Under the pieces are notes generated by a model. That model was given only the letters and a program-made list of their open reading frames with translations, did not search any database and was not told the DNA's origin. From AAA164-E04 sp964342825 (GTDB lineage Bacteria; Verrucomicrobiota; Verrucomicrobiia; Limisphaerales; AAA164-E04): a DNA stretch of 64,000 bases. The translations under genes were made by a program, and so were the position numbers. The stretch is taken from assembly GCA_964342825.1 (NCBI GenBank), contig CAYFHO010000006.1, positions 62,001 through 126,000 of the forward strand, given 5' to 3'. Below, in pieces: positions 62,882 to 64,000 of the stretch (positions are counted from its first letter, which is position 1; each line of letters begins with the position of its first letter).

Positions 62882-63970
62882 TTAAAGTTTGCTGAGGCAT
62901 TCATCTAGAACGGAATAGAGCTGATTCATCGTTTCCTCGGTTTCGTCGCCCATGTTGGAGAGGCGGAAAGTCGTTCCCTTTATTTTCCCATAGCCGCCAT
63001 CAATAGCAATGCCCTGCTCTCGGACCAATTTTTGAAATTTCGCAACATCGATGATTCGTCCGCCGGACTTGGCTCCGTTGTTGAGGCACGTCAAGGACTG
63101 AGATTCGAATCCCTTTTCAGGAAAAAGGCTAAACTCATTGGAAGCTGCCCATTCTCTTGTCATCTGGGAAAGTCGTTCGTGGCGGGCAAATCTCTGCCTC
63201 ATTCCCTCTTCAAAAATATCCTCTAACTTTGATTCCAATGCATAAATGTGACCTATCGAGGGAGTACTGGGAGTCATGTTACCGGCAGCATTTTGTTCGA
63301 ATTCACAAAAATCGAAATAATATCCGCGATCTTGAACTTTCGAAGCCCTTTCCAGAGCGGCTTGGGATATTACGAACAACCCCAAACCAGGGGGCATGGC
63401 CAATGCCTTTTGTGAGCCGGTTAACAAAACATCAATACCAAGATCATCAAAAGGAATGTCGACAACCGAAAAACTGCTGACGGTGTCTACCACAAACATA
63501 ACATCAGGATATTTATTTTTTAGCGAAGCTATGTCGGCCAATGGATTCATGACACCTGTAGATGTCTCATTATGGACCAGGGTCAAAGTATCAAATTCAC
63601 CAGTGGATAATTTCTCATCTATCATTTCAGGAAGAATGGGAGATCCCCAATCGACCTTAAGAGTATCGGCGTCCTTGCCGCATCGTTTGGACACGTCGTA
63701 CCATTTGTCGGAAAATGCTCCGCACATGCAATTGAGGACCTTCTTTTGGACCAGGTTTCTCAGTGCTCCTTCCATCACTCCCCAAGCGGACGATGTACTC
63801 AAATAAACTAACCGTTGTGTTTGAAACAATTCCTGCAGCCTGGGTTGAATACGACCGTACAAATCCTTAAACTCTAGTCCACGGTGACCTATCATTGGAG
63901 TGGAAAATGCGCGAAATGTTTTTTCACTCACTTCAACAGGACCTGGAATATGTAATTTTAAATGTGACAT
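62882..63970 (-). CDS. Class V PLP-dependent aminotransferase
   Basis: 362 aa of the serine-glyoxylate / alanine-glyoxylate aminotransferase group. Seen: IPGPVEVSEKTFRAFSTPMIGHRG (in parts: PGPVEVSEKTF and MIGHRGLEF), LVHNETSTGVMNP for the substrate site, VVDTVSSFS with the PLP aspartate, and the Schiff-base lysine in LTGSQKALAMPPG. In some bacteria members of this group replace the classical phosphoserine aminotransferase when encoded next to serA. The neighbouring gene lies beyond the window, so this cannot be checked here. It may also act in glyoxylate metabolism. Confidence 0.86.
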   Translation of the reverse strand: MSHLKLHIPGPVEVSEKTFRAFSTPMIGHRGLEFKDLYGRIQPRLQELFQTQRLVYLSTSSAWGVMEGALRNLVQKKVLNCMCGAFSDKWYDVSKRCGKDADTLKVDWGSPILPEMIDEKLSTGEFDTLTLVHNETSTGVMNPLADIASLKNKYPDVMFVVDTVSSFSVVDIPFDDLGIDVLLTGSQKALAMPPGLGLFVISQAALERASKVQDRGYYFDFCEFEQNAAGNMTPSTPSIGHIYALESKLEDIFEEGMRQRFARHERLSQMTREWAASNEFSLFPEKGFESQSLTCLNNGAKSGGRIIDVAKFQKLVREQGIAIDGGYGKIKGTTFRLSNMGDETEETMNQLYSVLDECLSKL

Positions 63971-64000
63971 TTTATGATGCGACAGAAGTTTCTGAAATCT

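Noticed and set aside
1..64000. tRNA, rRNA and CRISPR features
   Set aside because: No cloverleaf with TTCGA loop, no rRNA blocks, and no regularly spaced direct repeats were recognised by eye. A covariance-model scan would be needed to be certain for tRNAs.

Overview
The window reads as ordinary chromosome from a member of the Verrucomicrobiota, most likely a marine or gut Opitutae-like lineage. This rests on gene content, not on a database match. The supporting signs are DUF1559-type prepilins, secreted LamG, beta-helix and CBM-like proteins with the short C-terminal module common in this phylum, an ECF sigma factor paired with a WD40-tailed Ser/Thr kinase, a long-form pyruvate:ferredoxin oxidoreductase, a SecA with an enlarged variable region, and very few Shine-Dalgarno sequences. 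No rRNA, tRNA, CRISPR array, prophage or intact insertion sequence was seen.

Layout. 1-6 kb (minus strand): hemA with a CcsA/HemX-like membrane protein, a YgfZ-type Fe-S repair protein, a PduO cobalamin adenosyltransferase and a secreted CBM-like protein. A possible 26-codon ORF with a TATAAT box lies on the plus strand at 2.2 kb. 6-13 kb (plus): M20 dipeptidase, queE, a class III aminotransferase, rsmA, a Tat-exported Gfo/Idh/MocA oxidoreductase and arsS. 13-24 kb (minus): an SGNH acetylesterase, nifJ, secA, a small membrane protein and a His/Glu-rich periplasmic coiled-coil protein. 24-30 kb (plus): 5-formyl-THF cyclo-ligase, RNase Y, DUF4177, then a kinase / RmlD-like reductase / gluQ run. 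30-36 kb (minus): a very large thioester-containing alpha-2-macroglobulin whose upstream flank carries a 117-bp nested palindrome (REPIN/MITE-like). 36-42 kb (plus): sua5-pgk-tpiA-secG, closed by a strong terminator, then two adjacent dTMP-kinase-like P-loop genes. 42-52 kb (minus): an esterase, a beta-helix protein, a 1146-residue adhesin-like protein, a lipoprotein, a prepilin, a LysR regulator and a membrane-anchored unknown. 52-56.5 kb (plus): a His-rich lipoprotein, then dnaX-ybaB-recR-HAD phosphatase. 56.5-61 kb (minus): WD40 kinase and ECF sigma factor. 61-64 kb: a divergent secreted propeller/coiled-coil protein and a class V aminotransferase.

How the genes fit together. Housekeeping sets are heme/cytochrome (hemA, CcsA-like), glycolysis plus secretion (pgk, tpiA, secG, secA), tRNA modification (queE and gluQ for queuosine, sua5 for t6A), rRNA methylation (rsmA), and replication/repair (dnaX, ybaB, recR). 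NifJ and the cobalamin gene suggest at least partly anaerobic, B12-using metabolism. The accessory content is mostly secreted polysaccharide- or surface-related proteins and an ECF/STK signalling module.

The best candidates for something undescribed are: the paired P-loop kinases, in which the second copy has Arg in place of the Walker A Lys; the nested palindrome at 36.4 kb; the ECF-kinase-secreted protein locus; a leader motif shared by pgk and secG; a DnaX with half its zinc cysteines missing; and the small ORF at 2.2 kb. None has been tested beyond reading the sequence.
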